A stretch of DNA of 64,000 bases from an uncultured Lentisphaeria bacterium (GCA_934661755.1 CAKUJM010000002.1:1-64000); one strand, 5' to 3'; shown: positions 8,117 to 17,300, counted from the first letter of the stretch. Numbers and translations are program-made. Notes: generated by a model not told the origin, from the sequence alone.

Positions 8117-8659
8117 TCATGATGCAGTCCCTTGTGCGGGGATGAATAATCCAGACAGGTCGGCATGCTCCATCTGAAGGAGCTTCAGCTTCTTTTCCAT
8201 GCCGCCCGCGTAGCCGGTGAGACTGCCGTTCGCACCAACGACACGATGACAGGGGATGACAAGGGATATGGCGTTGTGCCCGACCGCGCCGCCTACCGCC
8301 TGGGCCGACACCCTGGCTAGCCCGCGCCGACGGGCGATGGCGGCGGCGATCTCTCCGTAGGTCATGGTCTTTCCGTATGGGATGGCGAGCATGACTTCCC
8401 AGACGTCTCTGCGGAAAACGGAGCACCGCATGGACAGCGGCGGCGTGAAATCCGGTTCCACGCCGCCAAAATAGACGTCGAGCCATTCAATTGTTTCGCC
8501 GAAAACCGGGAGCATCCGCTCCTCGTGCTGCCTGGCAAGGGTGTCCGCGAAGTATTTTTGTCCGTCGAACCAGAGGCCGGCCAGGGCCGTCCCCTCGGAG
8601 GCCAGGGTGATGCCGCCCAACGGCGAGTCATAATGCCAGATGAAATCCATGCCGGTCAT
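8117..8659 (-). CDS. ogt: methylated-DNA-[protein]-cysteine S-methyltransferase
   Basis: This suicide enzyme moves the alkyl group from O6-alkylguanine to its own cysteine. The 180-residue protein shows the family's RNase-H-like N-terminal domain (WHYDSPLGGITLASEG), the helical DNA-binding part (RRDVWEVMLAIPYGKTMTYGEIA), and the active-site motif IPCHRVVG followed by GYAGGMEKKLKLLQME. The ATG at 8659 overlaps the stop of the preceding ORF (ATGA); a second ATG three codons later is also possible. The longer open frame upstream is antisense noise over the transposase remnant. Confidence 0.92.
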   Translation of the reverse strand: MTGMDFIWHYDSPLGGITLASEGTALAGLWFDGQKYFADTLARQHEERMLPVFGETIEWLDVYFGGVEPDFTPPLSMRCSVFRRDVWEVMLAIPYGKTMTYGEIAAAIARRRGLARVSAQAVGGAVGHNAISLVIPCHRVVGANGSLTGYAGGMEKKLKLLQMEHADLSGLFIPAQGTAS

Positions 8660-8940
8660 GCTCCGAAGTATATGTCTGCCAGGTGACAGGCCGCGCCGCA
8701 GATGCGCTTTTCTCTGCTGATGGATCTGCCGCCCTCGATGCGTTCGGTCTCGTCCCCGGCCTCCCGCCGCCGTGGCCCCTTGCCAGACTTGAAGCATGCC
8801 GCGTACCGGCGGGTCTCGGCGGCACTCCAGTCGATCCTCCCGGCGAGAATGCACCATTCGTTGCGGGGGCCGGGCAGCATCCCGCAGGAGTGGTTGAAGT
8901 CGTCGAAGGCAGGCTGGCGATTGACGGCGGGCTTGTACAT
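8656..8940 (-). pseudogene. N-terminal remnant of an IS1182/IS5-type transposase
   Basis: The 94-residue ORF begins MYKPAVNRQPAFDDFNHSCG, then NEWCILAGRIDWSAAETRRY and AACFKSGKG. This matches the N-terminal end of IS1182/IS5-group transposases, where a short Pro/Asn-rich start is followed by a W-x-x-L...W-x-x-x-E-x-x-Y segment. The catalytic domain is absent, and the tail after about residue 60 has no relation to the family. It runs into the ogt start with a four-base overlap, so it may still serve as a leader for ogt. Identification is from remembered family features. Confidence 0.5.
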
Positions 8941-9086
8941 TGGTCTCTAATAAGAGGGAATGCGCAGGGAAAACAGGCCTGGAATTGGGAGTGCTGGTGC
9001 AAAATATAGCGTATATTACATGTTATTCAAGTAGAATCAAACATGTTATGATTTAATCGGTAGGCGCTATGTAACACTTCCTCTTC

Positions 9087-10184
9087 TCACAATTCCTCAA
9101 AGAATTCTTCGCTTATTTCTGACAGTGTATAGGAAATACCTGTCTCACATACGCCAACTTTGTACTTAATCATATGCTCAACAAGGAGTTGTCCATTGAT
9201 TAATACAATTTTGGATTGCGTAGAACGTTCGGCTTCCTGTTTGGCATTTGGTGAAAAATCTGAACATGTGACAAAGACACCGTTTTTACCATGAAGTGCT
9301 CCAATGAACTGCTGGATTTCTGGACGCTGAACATTTTTCCCCAGCGTATAATGTTTGGCTTGAACGCCAATGGTGTTAAGTCCAAGGGGATCTGCATAGA
9401 TATTGATATAGCCGTCAATTCCACCGTCACCAGATGCCGGAGTATCTTCAGGTTTGCCAAAGAGCATGGTTGCTACAAGTCGATTTGCTAAATGCTCAAA
9501 CGCCAGCGGACTTAAGGTCTGAACTTTCGACAACAATTTTTCTTTCAAGGTGTTCTGCGTTTGTGCAAAAGCATTGCCCATTATTTCTTCTGCCGATGCC
9601 TCCGGTTGTTCTCCTGTTTGCACAGAGCTATTATTAGTTGCTTCGTAAAGGAACAATGGTGGTTGCGTACCAGGAACTTGCTTGATTGGGCTATGGGGTA
9701 ATTTTGCGGCACTCAGCAACATGGCACGCACTGGTCCTTGCGAATGACTCCACTCCAAATCAGGATATTGGTCTGTGATTGCCTTCATCATATCATTGGC
9801 AGACATTGATTTGGGAGCATTTGCCTTTAATATTTCGCAAGCTGGAGCATAGAAAATGCTGTTGCAACGCTTTTGGATATTATGGGCACATGACTGCATC
9901 GCAGAATTGACTGTTGCTGGAGAGCAATTCTCTGCATAATAAAACAACGGCGGTTGACTATTCTCAACCATGTGAATGGGTGAGGCTTCATTATTTGCCA
10001 TCCGCACTAACAATGCACGAACCCCACCATTGCAGGCACGGAAATCCTTTTCTGGATGAGCCATGCGTATTGCCTCTATTATTTCAGCTACCCTCATCTG
10101 CACAGGAGCATTCTGATGAAGAATCATAAGGCATGGACCGTAAAAACGACTTGTGGTAGGTGTTGTATTGCTTGATTCTGTCAT
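9087..10184 (-). CDS. Mrr-type restriction endonuclease with two N-terminal winged-helix repeats
   Basis: The 365-residue protein has two related N-terminal units of about 75 residues (14-86 and 111-182). Each starts FYxPxxxIL and ends PPLFxY, resembling the Mrr N-terminal winged helix. A linker leads to a C-terminal Mrr catalytic domain (about 225-345) with GDGGIDGYI at 252-260 and IGVQAKHY at 272-279. The PD-(D/E)XK core is thus present in the D...QxK form used by Mrr. The expected role is cleavage of modified (methylated) foreign DNA. The gene is clearly more AT-rich than its neighbours and lies between transposase remnants, so it was probably acquired by transfer. No methyltransferase is nearby, as expected for a type IV enzyme. 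Confidence 0.85.
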   Translation of the reverse strand: MTESSNTTPTTSRFYGPCLMILHQNAPVQMRVAEIIEAIRMAHPEKDFRACNGGVRALLVRMANNEASPIHMVENSQPPLFYYAENCSPATVNSAMQSCAHNIQKRCNSIFYAPACEILKANAPKSMSANDMMKAITDQYPDLEWSHSQGPVRAMLLSAAKLPHSPIKQVPGTQPPLFLYEATNNSSVQTGEQPEASAEEIMGNAFAQTQNTLKEKLLSKVQTLSPLAFEHLANRLVATMLFGKPEDTPASGDGGIDGYINIYADPLGLNTIGVQAKHYTLGKNVQRPEIQQFIGALHGKNGVFVTCSDFSPNAKQEAERSTQSKIVLINGQLLVEHMIKYKVGVCETGISYTLSEISEEFFEEL

Positions 10185-10356
10185 ATGGATGTTCCTATTA
10201 TTTTGCCGTGTTTATGTCTTTTTGAATGGTGGCGGATTATTTATGGTTCAATGCTCGTTCGCTACTGTTCGGTAGAAATACGGTTTATCTAGGAAATGTT
10301 CAAGGCGGACGACAAATTAAGAAAACGCTAAAACACTAAATTACAGCGTCATTTCC

Positions 10357-10689
10357 TTGAACAACGCATTACAATACCATCCTTTTCCATCTTTTCCAGT
10401 TCATACGTTCTTCAAGCGGATAAAGCAGAACCTTCGGATCAAGATCTTCCTTGGGACAGGCGAAAAAGCCGTGATGACGCAGATCTGGGTGGCACTCATG
10501 CACTTCCTGCCAGTCGACTACATCAAGTTCATGAACAAGGTTAAGAGAAGCCTGACGGAAATCACGACACGGCTCAGAGAACACCTGATGGGCAACAGCC
10601 ACCTGCTGGAGTTGCTTTCTTCCGTCCGGAAGCAGCCCGCCTGGGACAACCTCCGACAATTGGAGATTTTCGGCGAGTTTTCAGTCTGA
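10357..10689 (+). pseudogene. C-terminal remnant of an IS4-family transposase
   Basis: The ORF encodes FFKRIKQNLRIKIFLGTGEK and AVMTQIWVALMHFL, the characteristic C-terminal segment of IS4-type DDE transposases (usually IKSFLGTSENAVMTQIWVAL). No upstream catalytic part is present. Just downstream (10696-10715) the bases ACCGGACAGCAGTTAC resemble the terminal repeat common in this family. The 10185-10356 gap before it is AT-rich and shows no gene. Confidence 0.7.
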
Positions 10690-10847
10690 AACTTTTACCG
10701 GACAGCAGTTACAACTGGAATAAATGGTGCGATAGCCGCCCAAATCGGCGCCGTCTCGCCGAAAAAAAAAGAGTCTATTGCTACATTAAGTTGAGACACA
10801 AAAAAAACAACCCAGGAACAACCCTAACAGGTAAGGAGCGACAGGAG

Positions 10848-11501
10848 ATGTACACCACCCAGAATGCAGATGTACAGGCAGCATTCGAGCTTTTGAACAG
10901 CACTCTTGACGAGGAGCGCAAGCGGATTTTCAAGGCAGGCTCGCAGGCAATGGATAGGCAGAACGTGAAACTGGCCATGGGCGTTCTTGACTTTGCACAG
11001 AAACTGATGGCGTTCCAGCAGGACGTACGGAATCTGCTGGAACGCTGGCAGAAACTCCAGGAGGCCAATGACATCGCGCCACAGGATGTCCAGGAGATAG
11101 TCGCCGGCGACGGAAAACTCTTCACGACTATCCGTAAGCACAAGACTGGCTATACCCGCAAGCTGGAGCACGCTCCATCACCAAAAAGCGGTTTTACGGT
11201 CACCTTTCCTGATGGCAAGGTCATCTCGGGAAAGAAGGCTGCAGACTGTTTTATCCAGACCATCGGCCAGATTGGCTGTCGCCGCGTGCTGCCACTGAGA
11301 CTGGTACTCAATGGAGAACCGCTGATAGCCGAGAAGCCATCCGGCAAATACACTTCGGCTTGGTACAAGACACCTGACGGCTTCTATGTCAGCACCCACA
11401 GTTCCACCGAATCCAAGGCGAAATGTCTTGCCCTAATCTCAAAACGGTTGAATCTGGGGCTGAAGATTGAGATTTTGCCCGGACAAACCAGGAAGCAGTA
11501 A
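10848..11501 (+). CDS. uncharacterised protein with a conserved C-terminal domain
   Basis: From the ATG at 10848 (AAGGAG 9 bp upstream) the protein has 217 residues. The first 100 residues are helical and probably coiled-coil. A C-terminal domain of about 90 residues begins GFTVTFPDGKVISGKKAADC and contains YKTPDGFYVSTHSSTESK and a final LGLKIEIL strand. I recall similar C-terminal domains in restriction and defence neighbourhoods but cannot name the family, and the nearby Mrr gene fits that context. The stop codon lies exactly at the outer end of the ISH6-like element, so the element may have trimmed the last residues. Confidence 0.6.
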   Translation: MYTTQNADVQAAFELLNSTLDEERKRIFKAGSQAMDRQNVKLAMGVLDFAQKLMAFQQDVRNLLERWQKLQEANDIAPQDVQEIVAGDGKLFTTIRKHKTGYTRKLEHAPSPKSGFTVTFPDGKVISGKKAADCFIQTIGQIGCRRVLPLRLVLNGEPLIAEKPSGKYTSAWYKTPDGFYVSTHSSTESKAKCLALISKRLNLGLKIEILPGQTRKQ

Positions 11502-12938
11502 TTTTTCGTTAATGTGCGAAATCCTGTGAAAGACTCGACCTCTTAGGAAGATTTCCATTCAGGCTTTTGAGCAGGATGACAACGCTCAAATCACCTACGA
11601 ACACCTCCCTCCAGTAGTCTTCCCACTCCTTGGCATTTGCGAATCTCTTGAGGATGATGCGTGTGATCTTGGTGACTCCGCATTCGCTCCATCCATAGGC
11701 GATGATCTTGATTCTGCGTCCAGGCTCCCGCATGACTCGCTCAATCGTCGACGACGCCCTGGGCAATACCAGCCCCCAGCGCAGCCTTCTTCGGACATAG
11801 TCGAACAGTCCCGACCTCGCGTGCTGGAGATAGGACGCGGCCTTTTCGTAGCCCCGCCGTTCCAGTTCGGCCACCAGAGTCATGATCTTCGCCTCCGCCT
11901 CGTCGGCCTTGCCGCCAGCGCCGCCTTGTCGGCATCAGGGACTTTCTCGAAATCCCCAGCCGTCAGTTCGACGGCCATCGCGCCGACCAGCCGCCGCTAC
12001 GCGGGACGCGCCTCCTTCACCACCGTCCCGTCCTGGTGCATCGCATGGTAGAGGTCGCGGGCGACGTGCCATTGGCACCGCTGCTACTCTTCAGCATACT
12101 GCGCGAAGCCTTCGGCGAGTCCCAGTTCCCCGCCGCAGACGACGATGCTGCCCGGCGCGAAGGCCGCCATTGATTATTCCATTGCACGTGGACCTCCGGA
12201 CAGAAAAGCCCGGCCCAGCTCCCCAGCAGCACGATCTCGCCGGCCTGCGTCACTCCGCTCACGACCTTGAACGCCGTGCCGTCCGGCATGATCTGCATGG
12301 GTTGCTTCATCTTCCCATGGGGAAGCACAATATCGTCGCATCCCGTGAGCATAACCCATTCGTGCGCAGTCCGGCATGGCAGGTAGATGCCGCGGTCCCT
12401 CGACAGCTGGGCCACGCCGCGCCGGTAGCTTGTCTCGCCCACCGTCTCGACGACCAGCATCTCCAGTTCGTTGGTCTTGGTCTGGTATCGGCCCAGCTTC
12501 AGCAGACGCTGGGGCGGCGAGTGCGCCCGCCCGCAGACACGGCAGCTGACGCGCCGGAACGGAAGCTCCACCGCACCGAGCCGAGTGCGGATGCGGCGGT
12601 TGAAGTCGCCATTGAGCCGCCAGTGATTTCCTCCTCAACTGCAGTCGGTTCCCTTGCCCTTCAGCAGCCGCATCACCAGAACTTCCTGCAAAAGCATCAG
12701 CACAAGCCGCAGAATCTGGGCGAAGGCTTTCGCCTCGAACAGCTCAGCCAGCTTCAGCACCAGAATGTCCAATGAAAAATGTTCCTCCGACAAGCAAAAC
12801 TGCAAATCCATGCTAACTTTACACTGCATCTGTCCTCTCCTCTGTTTAGATTTATTGTTAAAACTAACATAAGAGGCAGATGCATTATTTTCGGACAACC
12901 TACTCTTATTTCACAAATTTTCGCACATTACCGAAATC
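11502..12938. mobile_element. ISH6-like insertion sequence (decayed)
   Basis: The element is bounded by terminal inverted repeats of about 27 bp: the right end at 12909-12936 reads TTTCACAAATTTTCGCAC then ATTACCGAAA, and the left end at 11504-11531 is its near complement. The enclosed minus-strand transposase is frameshifted. A copy of the left end with about 140 bp of the transposase occurs again at 25600-25750. Confidence 0.75.
11509..12898 (-). pseudogene. ISH6-family transposase, several frameshifts
   Basis: Reading down the minus strand, an N-terminal piece (12635-12898) gives way through a frameshift to 12017-12571. That piece carries SCRVCGRAHSPPQRLLKLG and a VVETVGETSYRRGVAQLSRD stretch typical of ISH6-like transposases. 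After more frame changes, the C-terminal piece at 11509-11883 holds ASSTIERVMREPGRRIK and YGWSECGVTKITRIILKRF. No single frame covers the protein, so the copy cannot move by itself. Confidence 0.75.
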
Positions 12939-12975
12939 AGAGTTTAGACATTCACAGCAGCGAGCCAGGTGAACC

Positions 12976-14448
12976 ATGAAGGGCAATAGTGTTCCAGAAT
13001 CGGCGGCTCATCCCGCAAATACGTCAGGTGTTCCGCAGTCATTTTCAGGGCAGTCCGTCGAAGATGCGGACATGCGCAGCGACTGCGCGGCGGAGCATCT
13101 GCGCCGGACCGGCCCGAAAGCGCGCATGGGCGCCATGGATTGGCGGGATGGCACGCTGGCAAGCGCAGATGTCGTGATCTGCGGCGGCGGGCCGGCCGGG
13201 GTGCTTGCGGCACTGGCGGCCGCCCGTCTCGGGGCCGGCGTGATCCTGGTCGAGCAGACCGGATGCTGCGGAGGCATGGCGACCAGCGGGCTGGTTCCCG
13301 CGGTCATCCACCTGTCGGATCGCCGCCATTGGGTGTCATCCGGAATGCCGCTGGATTTGATGGCACGGATGGCCCGGCGCATGGGATTGGACGGCGTTGA
13401 TCCGATCTGGCAGCATATCGATCCGGAAGTTTTGAAGCGCCTGATGGATGAGATGCTCGCGGAAGCCGGGGTGGAAGTACTGTTCTGCATGAAGCTTGCG
13501 ATGGCGGAAGTCATCGATGGCCGGGTGGCGTCAATCCTGGCTGCCGGATGCCGCGGGCTGTGCCGGATTGCCGGCAAGGTCTTTATCGACTGCACCGGCG
13601 ATGGCCTGCTTTCGGCATTGGCGGGCGCGTCATTTGAATGCGGCGACCCGTCGGGAAGGGTCATGAGTCCGACATTGTGCGTCCAGTATTCGAACATCGA
13701 CCTGCAGGCGGTCCGGGACGCCGGAGTGCGCGGTGACCGCGTGGGGAGATTATGGATGGAGCACAAAGCGGAAATCCCCCTGGACGAGTACCACATCGTC
13801 GGGGTCTCCGAATACGGCAGCGGCTCCGGATCCGGCAATCTCGGGCATGTCTACGGAGCCGACCCGATTGACGAGCGGTCATTGAGCCATGCCTACGCCG
13901 AAGGGCGGCGGGTAGCGAAGGTCATGCATGACTTCTACCGGCGTTTTGTCCCCGGATTTGAAAAATCGGATCTTGTCGGCACGGCGTCGCTGCTGGGAGT
14001 GCGCGAGAGCCGGCGCATCGAATGCGACCGGCGGCTGACGATTGACGATTACCGTGCCAGACGTCATTTTGACGATGAGATCGGCTGTTTCTATTATCCG
14101 ATTGACATCCATGCCTCAAGCACCGACGCCTCCGAGCAGCGGGAAGTGGGGGCACGGATGCAGAGGACGGCATACTCTCCCGGCGAGAATTACGGAATTC
14201 CCTACCGTGCGCTGACGGTGAAGGGCCTCGCCAACCTGCTGGTAGCGGGGCGCTGCATTTGCACGGACCGTGCCATGATGGCAAGCATCCGGGTGATGAG
14301 CGGCGCAATGATCACCGGTCGCGCGGTCGGTTTCGCCGCGGCGCTTTCCGCCGCAGGCAGCGGTGCGGTCAGGGAAGTCGATTTTGCGCAGCTGCGCCGG
14401 CGGTTGCGCGAGGATGGCGCCTACTTGCCGGATCGCCATGGCGCGTGA
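12976..14448 (+). CDS. FAD-dependent oxidoreductase
   Basis: The 490-residue protein has a dinucleotide-binding motif VVICGGGPAGVLAALAAAR at about 66-84, the glutamate of the second strand in ILVEQTGCCGGMAT (90-103), and a late FAD motif GLANLLVAGRCICTDRAMMA. This is the FAD_oxidored group, common in polysaccharide loci of PVC bacteria; the substrate is unknown. The first 60 residues before the FAD domain are low in conservation and start close to the ISH6-like element, so the real start may be an internal ATG (for example 13126 or 13135). The gene is followed by a prepilin-like gene, as is frequent in this group. Confidence 0.85.
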   Translation: MKGNSVPESAAHPANTSGVPQSFSGQSVEDADMRSDCAAEHLRRTGPKARMGAMDWRDGTLASADVVICGGGPAGVLAALAAARLGAGVILVEQTGCCGGMATSGLVPAVIHLSDRRHWVSSGMPLDLMARMARRMGLDGVDPIWQHIDPEVLKRLMDEMLAEAGVEVLFCMKLAMAEVIDGRVASILAAGCRGLCRIAGKVFIDCTGDGLLSALAGASFECGDPSGRVMSPTLCVQYSNIDLQAVRDAGVRGDRVGRLWMEHKAEIPLDEYHIVGVSEYGSGSGSGNLGHVYGADPIDERSLSHAYAEGRRVAKVMHDFYRRFVPGFEKSDLVGTASLLGVRESRRIECDRRLTIDDYRARRHFDDEIGCFYYPIDIHASSTDASEQREVGARMQRTAYSPGENYGIPYRALTVKGLANLLVAGRCICTDRAMMASIRVMSGAMITGRAVGFAAALSAAGSGAVREVDFAQLRRRLREDGAYLPDRHGA

Positions 14449-14597
14449 GGCATTTCCCAATCCCGCAAAATGGGAAACGCCCGCCCCCCGTGTCGTCAAG
14501 GGCTCCACAGGCCTTTTCCGGTAAGAATGCTCAAAAATGGTGCGGAAATGCCATGGATTTACGGCACAGGACTTGGAAAAAGGAGGAACACCCCAAA

Positions 14598-14777
14598 ATG
14601 AAAAACAATACTGGAAATTACGGATGCGCGGCCATGGCGCGGCGCCTGGCCTTTACCCTGATCGAACTGCTGGTCGTGATCGCGATCATCGCCATTTTGG
14701 CGTCGATGCTGCTGCCGGCATTGAGCAAGGCGCAGGCCATCCGATGCACAAGCAATTTATTGTGCTGGACAAATTAA
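14598..14777 (+). pseudogene. prepilin-type N-terminal fragment cut by an IS630-type element
   Basis: An excellent AGGAGGA site precedes the ATG at 14598. The 59-residue ORF has a basic leader, the prepilin cleavage/methylation segment RLAFTLIELLVVIAIIAILA, and the start of the next helix up to RCTSNL. The coding sequence then runs into the IS630 end at 14760, and the last residues come from the element. The sequence after the element (15899 on) does not resume a pilin, so the rest of the gene is deleted, not just displaced. Confidence 0.8.
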
Positions 14778-15896
14778 GGTCAGTATGCTATATTATGTTG
14801 CATGACAACGAAAAAAACAAGACAACGCACCGTGAGCAACGTCCAGTCCCTGCCGGAAAAGGGACGTTCCGTCATCAGAAAAAAGGTCTATGCCGCCTAC
14901 AAGGCGGGCTTGACGAAATATGCAGCCGCCATGAAATGCCATGTGCATGAGCGTACTGTCGGCAGATGGTATGCAAAGTTTTCCGAACTTGGTGCACAGG
15001 CTGTCCACGGTTGCAAGCGAGGCCCGAAGCCTGGTGGCGAGAAACACAAGCTCTCCGACCATCAGCTCGCGGAACTGAAAAGCATCATCACGGACAAGAC
15101 ACTCGGCCAGCTGAAGTTCAAATTCGCCCTGTGGTCTTCCAGGGCAGTGAAAGAACTTGTATTCAGCAAGTTTGGCATTCAAATCAGCCGCCGCACGGCT
15201 CGTAGGTATATGCAGAAACTTGGTTTTACATATCAAAGTCCAATCAGGCTTGCGAGGGAGCAGAATCCGGCCAAGGTAGAAGCCTGGATCAGGGAGGAAT
15301 ATCCTGCCATACGGAGGAAGGCGTCCGCCGAAAAAGGGATCATTCTCTGGGCGGATGAATCCTCGGTTCTCACATGCGAGACAAAGTCGCGTGGCTATTC
15401 GCCGAAAGTGACAAGCCCTGTGCTTCGCGCCCCTGCAAACCGCTCCCTCCGGTGCAACATGATCTCGGCGGTCAGCAACAGAGGGGACATGAGGTTCATG
15501 ACCTTTGAGGGTGCAATGAATGTCGATGTGTTCAAGGAATTCCTCACGAGGCTTGGCAAGGAGATAAAGGGCAAGATTTTCCTGATAGTGGACAATCTGA
15601 AAGTACATCATGCCAAGTGCCTTGCGGAATGGCTGGAAAGTCGGAGCGCAACGCTGGAGATCTCCTATCTGCCAAGCTACTCTCCTGAACTGAATCCAGA
15701 CGAGTACCTGAACAGGGATTTGAAGGCTGGATTGGCGGAACAGAATCTTCCCGCCTCAAAGGATGCGTTGAAGCATAGCGTCGAGACGCATATGAGGAAA
15801 AGGCAGAGCGCACCTGAATCCATAAAGAAGCTCTTTGAAAAAGACGAGGTTCGCTATGCGTCTGAAGATTACTGACATTTTCTATGGCCAGCACAA
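14760..15896. mobile_element. IS630-family insertion sequence, apparently intact
   Basis: Both ends read TTGTGCTGG (left, from 14760) and CCAGCACAA (right, to 15896). Each is flanked by TA (14758-14759 and 15897-15898), the expected TA target duplication of IS630/Tc1-type elements. The pairing continues imperfectly inward as GTCAGTA/TACTGAC. One full-length transposase gene lies inside. Confidence 0.85.
14802..15875 (+). CDS. IS630-family transposase
   Basis: The 357-residue protein has an N-terminal helix-turn-helix (about 27-70, AYKAGLTKYAAAMKCHVHER), a second DNA-binding region up to about 145, and a DDE catalytic domain. The candidate triad is Asp185 (ILWADESS), Asp264 (LIVDNLKVHH) and Glu301 (LPSYSPELNPDEY). 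The length and spacing are normal for the family and no disruption is seen, so the protein may be active. It mediates TA-targeted cut-and-paste transposition. Confidence 0.92.
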   Translation: MTTKKTRQRTVSNVQSLPEKGRSVIRKKVYAAYKAGLTKYAAAMKCHVHERTVGRWYAKFSELGAQAVHGCKRGPKPGGEKHKLSDHQLAELKSIITDKTLGQLKFKFALWSSRAVKELVFSKFGIQISRRTARRYMQKLGFTYQSPIRLAREQNPAKVEAWIREEYPAIRRKASAEKGIILWADESSVLTCETKSRGYSPKVTSPVLRAPANRSLRCNMISAVSNRGDMRFMTFEGAMNVDVFKEFLTRLGKEIKGKIFLIVDNLKVHHAKCLAEWLESRSATLEISYLPSYSPELNPDEYLNRDLKAGLAEQNLPASKDALKHSVETHMRKRQSAPESIKKLFEKDEVRYASEDY

Positions 15897-15923
15897 TAAA
15901 GACACGCATAGGAGACTGACCCC

Positions 15924-16526
15924 ATGAAAAAGACCATTACCGCACTCGTATTTGCACTGGCCGCGCTGCTGCCGTTCTGCGGCTGCGCGAAAAACGATAC
16001 GATAGCCACCACAAAAACGGGAGATAAAGCCATGAACAACACCGGCAAAGCACTTGTCGTTTATTTTTCCGCCACAGGCACGACCAAAGGCGTAGCGCAG
16101 CGCCTCGCCGGAGCCATCGGAGCCGACCTCTTCGAGATCGTGCCCGCCCAACCGTATACCGAGGCCGATCTCAACTGGCGGAACAAACAAAGCCGCAGTT
16201 CCGTCGAGATGGCCGACCGCATGAGTCGTCCCGCCATTGCGAAGGCCGTGCCGGAGCTTGCCAAATACACTACGGTCTATGTCGGGTTCCCGATCTGGTG
16301 GTCCCGCGAGCCGTCGATCATCGACACTTTCGTCGAATCGAACGCCGCGGCGCTTGCCGGAAAAACCATCGTCCCCTTCGCCACCTCGGGCGGCAGCGGC
16401 ATGGGAGACTCCACTGCCAATCTTCAGACGCTCGCGCCGAAGGCCAAGGTCACCGAAGGCCGCCGCTTCCGCGCTTCCGCCGATGCCGAAACGCTCAAAG
16501 CCTGGGCGGCTGAAATCACAAAGTAA
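15924..16526 (+). CDS. exported flavodoxin
   Basis: The 200-residue precursor has a hydrophobic leader ending FCGCAKND, which may be a lipoprotein anchor although the lipobox is not canonical. A flavodoxin_4-type domain follows, with ALVVYFSATGTTKGVAQRLA as the FMN phosphate loop, FEIVPAQPYTEADLNW, YVGFPIWWSREP, and PFATSGGSGMGDS. An in-frame ATG (MNNTGKALVVY, at 16032) could give a cytoplasmic form. It converges with a YolD-like gene, repeating the layout at 6.8-7.9 kb. Confidence 0.85.
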   Translation: MKKTITALVFALAALLPFCGCAKNDTIATTKTGDKAMNNTGKALVVYFSATGTTKGVAQRLAGAIGADLFEIVPAQPYTEADLNWRNKQSRSSVEMADRMSRPAIAKAVPELAKYTTVYVGFPIWWSREPSIIDTFVESNAAALAGKTIVPFATSGGSGMGDSTANLQTLAPKAKVTEGRRFRASADAETLKAWAAEITK

Positions 16527-16574
16527 GACCTCGTCAAGCCGATTGGAAGACAAATTCGGTGGTCGAGAGCGATC

Positions 16575-16622
16575 CTGACCGCCTTCTAACGGTCAGTCCG
16601 GAATACTCTCCGCATGCGGAGA
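16575..16622. terminator. paired hairpins between flavodoxin and YolD-like gene (copy 2)
   Basis: CTGACCG/CGGTCAG (16575-16596, loop CCTTCTAA's core) and TCTCCGCATGCGGAGA (16607-16622) repeat the double hairpin found at 7427-7473. The stems are slightly longer here. Confidence 0.6.
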
Positions 16623-16645
16623 CAGTCTGAAAGCGTCCCTGCTGT

Positions 16646-17044
16646 TCAAAATACGATGGATGCAATATCATCCAGCGGAATAATCGTCCCGTCTTCCATG
16701 ACCAGCGTCTTCTCCGGAACGGAGATGTGCCGCACCACGCCGATCACGGAGACATACGCGCCGCCAGACTTCCGCTCGTCCGGGACAAAGTATTCGATGG
16801 TCACTTCCGGGCGGTCTTTCAGCCGGGCGGCAAGATCGGTGAGACGACGGTCCAACTCTGCGGCCTCCTGCGCGTCCAGTTCGCGCCTTTCAGTGGTCAG
16901 CCGGGCTGTTTCCCAGACTGCCGCCTCGTAGCCCGTCAGCGCGGCAAACGGCGCGAACTGTGCGGCTCTGTCGTGCATCGACATCTGCGGATGGTTCTGC
17001 GAGACGTGGTGCGGCAGGCGAATGATGTCATCGTAGTCGGTCAC
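16646..17044 (-). CDS. YolD-like protein (copy 2)
   Basis: The 132-residue protein (TDYDDIIRLPHHVSQNHPQM at the start, IIPLDDIASIVF at the end) is nearly the same as the copy at 7497-7904. Its ATG overlaps the stop of an upstream GNAT-type remnant (ATGA), which indicates an original two-gene unit. The function of the family is uncertain. Confidence 0.8.
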   Translation of the reverse strand: MTDYDDIIRLPHHVSQNHPQMSMHDRAAQFAPFAALTGYEAAVWETARLTTERRELDAQEAAELDRRLTDLAARLKDRPEVTIEYFVPDERKSGGAYVSVIGVVRHISVPEKTLVMEDGTIIPLDDIASIVF

Positions 17045-17232
17045 TTCATCACCTTTTCAAAACGGAAGAAGTATTCTCCTCCCGGAGTATCGCAGGTCTC
17101 TTCGCGGGGTTCGGGATGGTGCGGATTGTAAAATTCCACAATGTGGAAGCCGCACTTGTTCACGTAAAAATGGATGTTGCGTTTCTCGAAATACGGGGTG
17201 TGCGTTTCCCAGGGAGAATAGCGTATAAACAA
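17041..17232 (-). pseudogene. 5'-truncated GNAT acetyltransferase
   Basis: The 63 residues contain TPYFEKRNIHFYVNKCGFHI and VEFYNPHHP, the last strand-helix-strand of a GNAT N-acetyltransferase, and end in FFRFEKVMK. The acetyl-CoA-binding part (V-x-x-x-x-R/Q-x-x-G/A) is absent: upstream of about 17220 the sequence turns AT-rich and unrelated. It overlaps the YolD-like start. Confidence 0.65.
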
Positions 17233-17300
17233 ATATTACCGCAACTTCTTTTGTTCTGAGATACTAAAAAACGCCTGTTTAGGAAATTTATTCCATAAAG

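Noticed and set aside
10741..10772. Rho-independent terminator before the 217-residue protein gene
   Set aside because: The A-run follows the stem on the plus strand, so the T-run would come before the stem on the minus strand; this does not fit termination in either direction.
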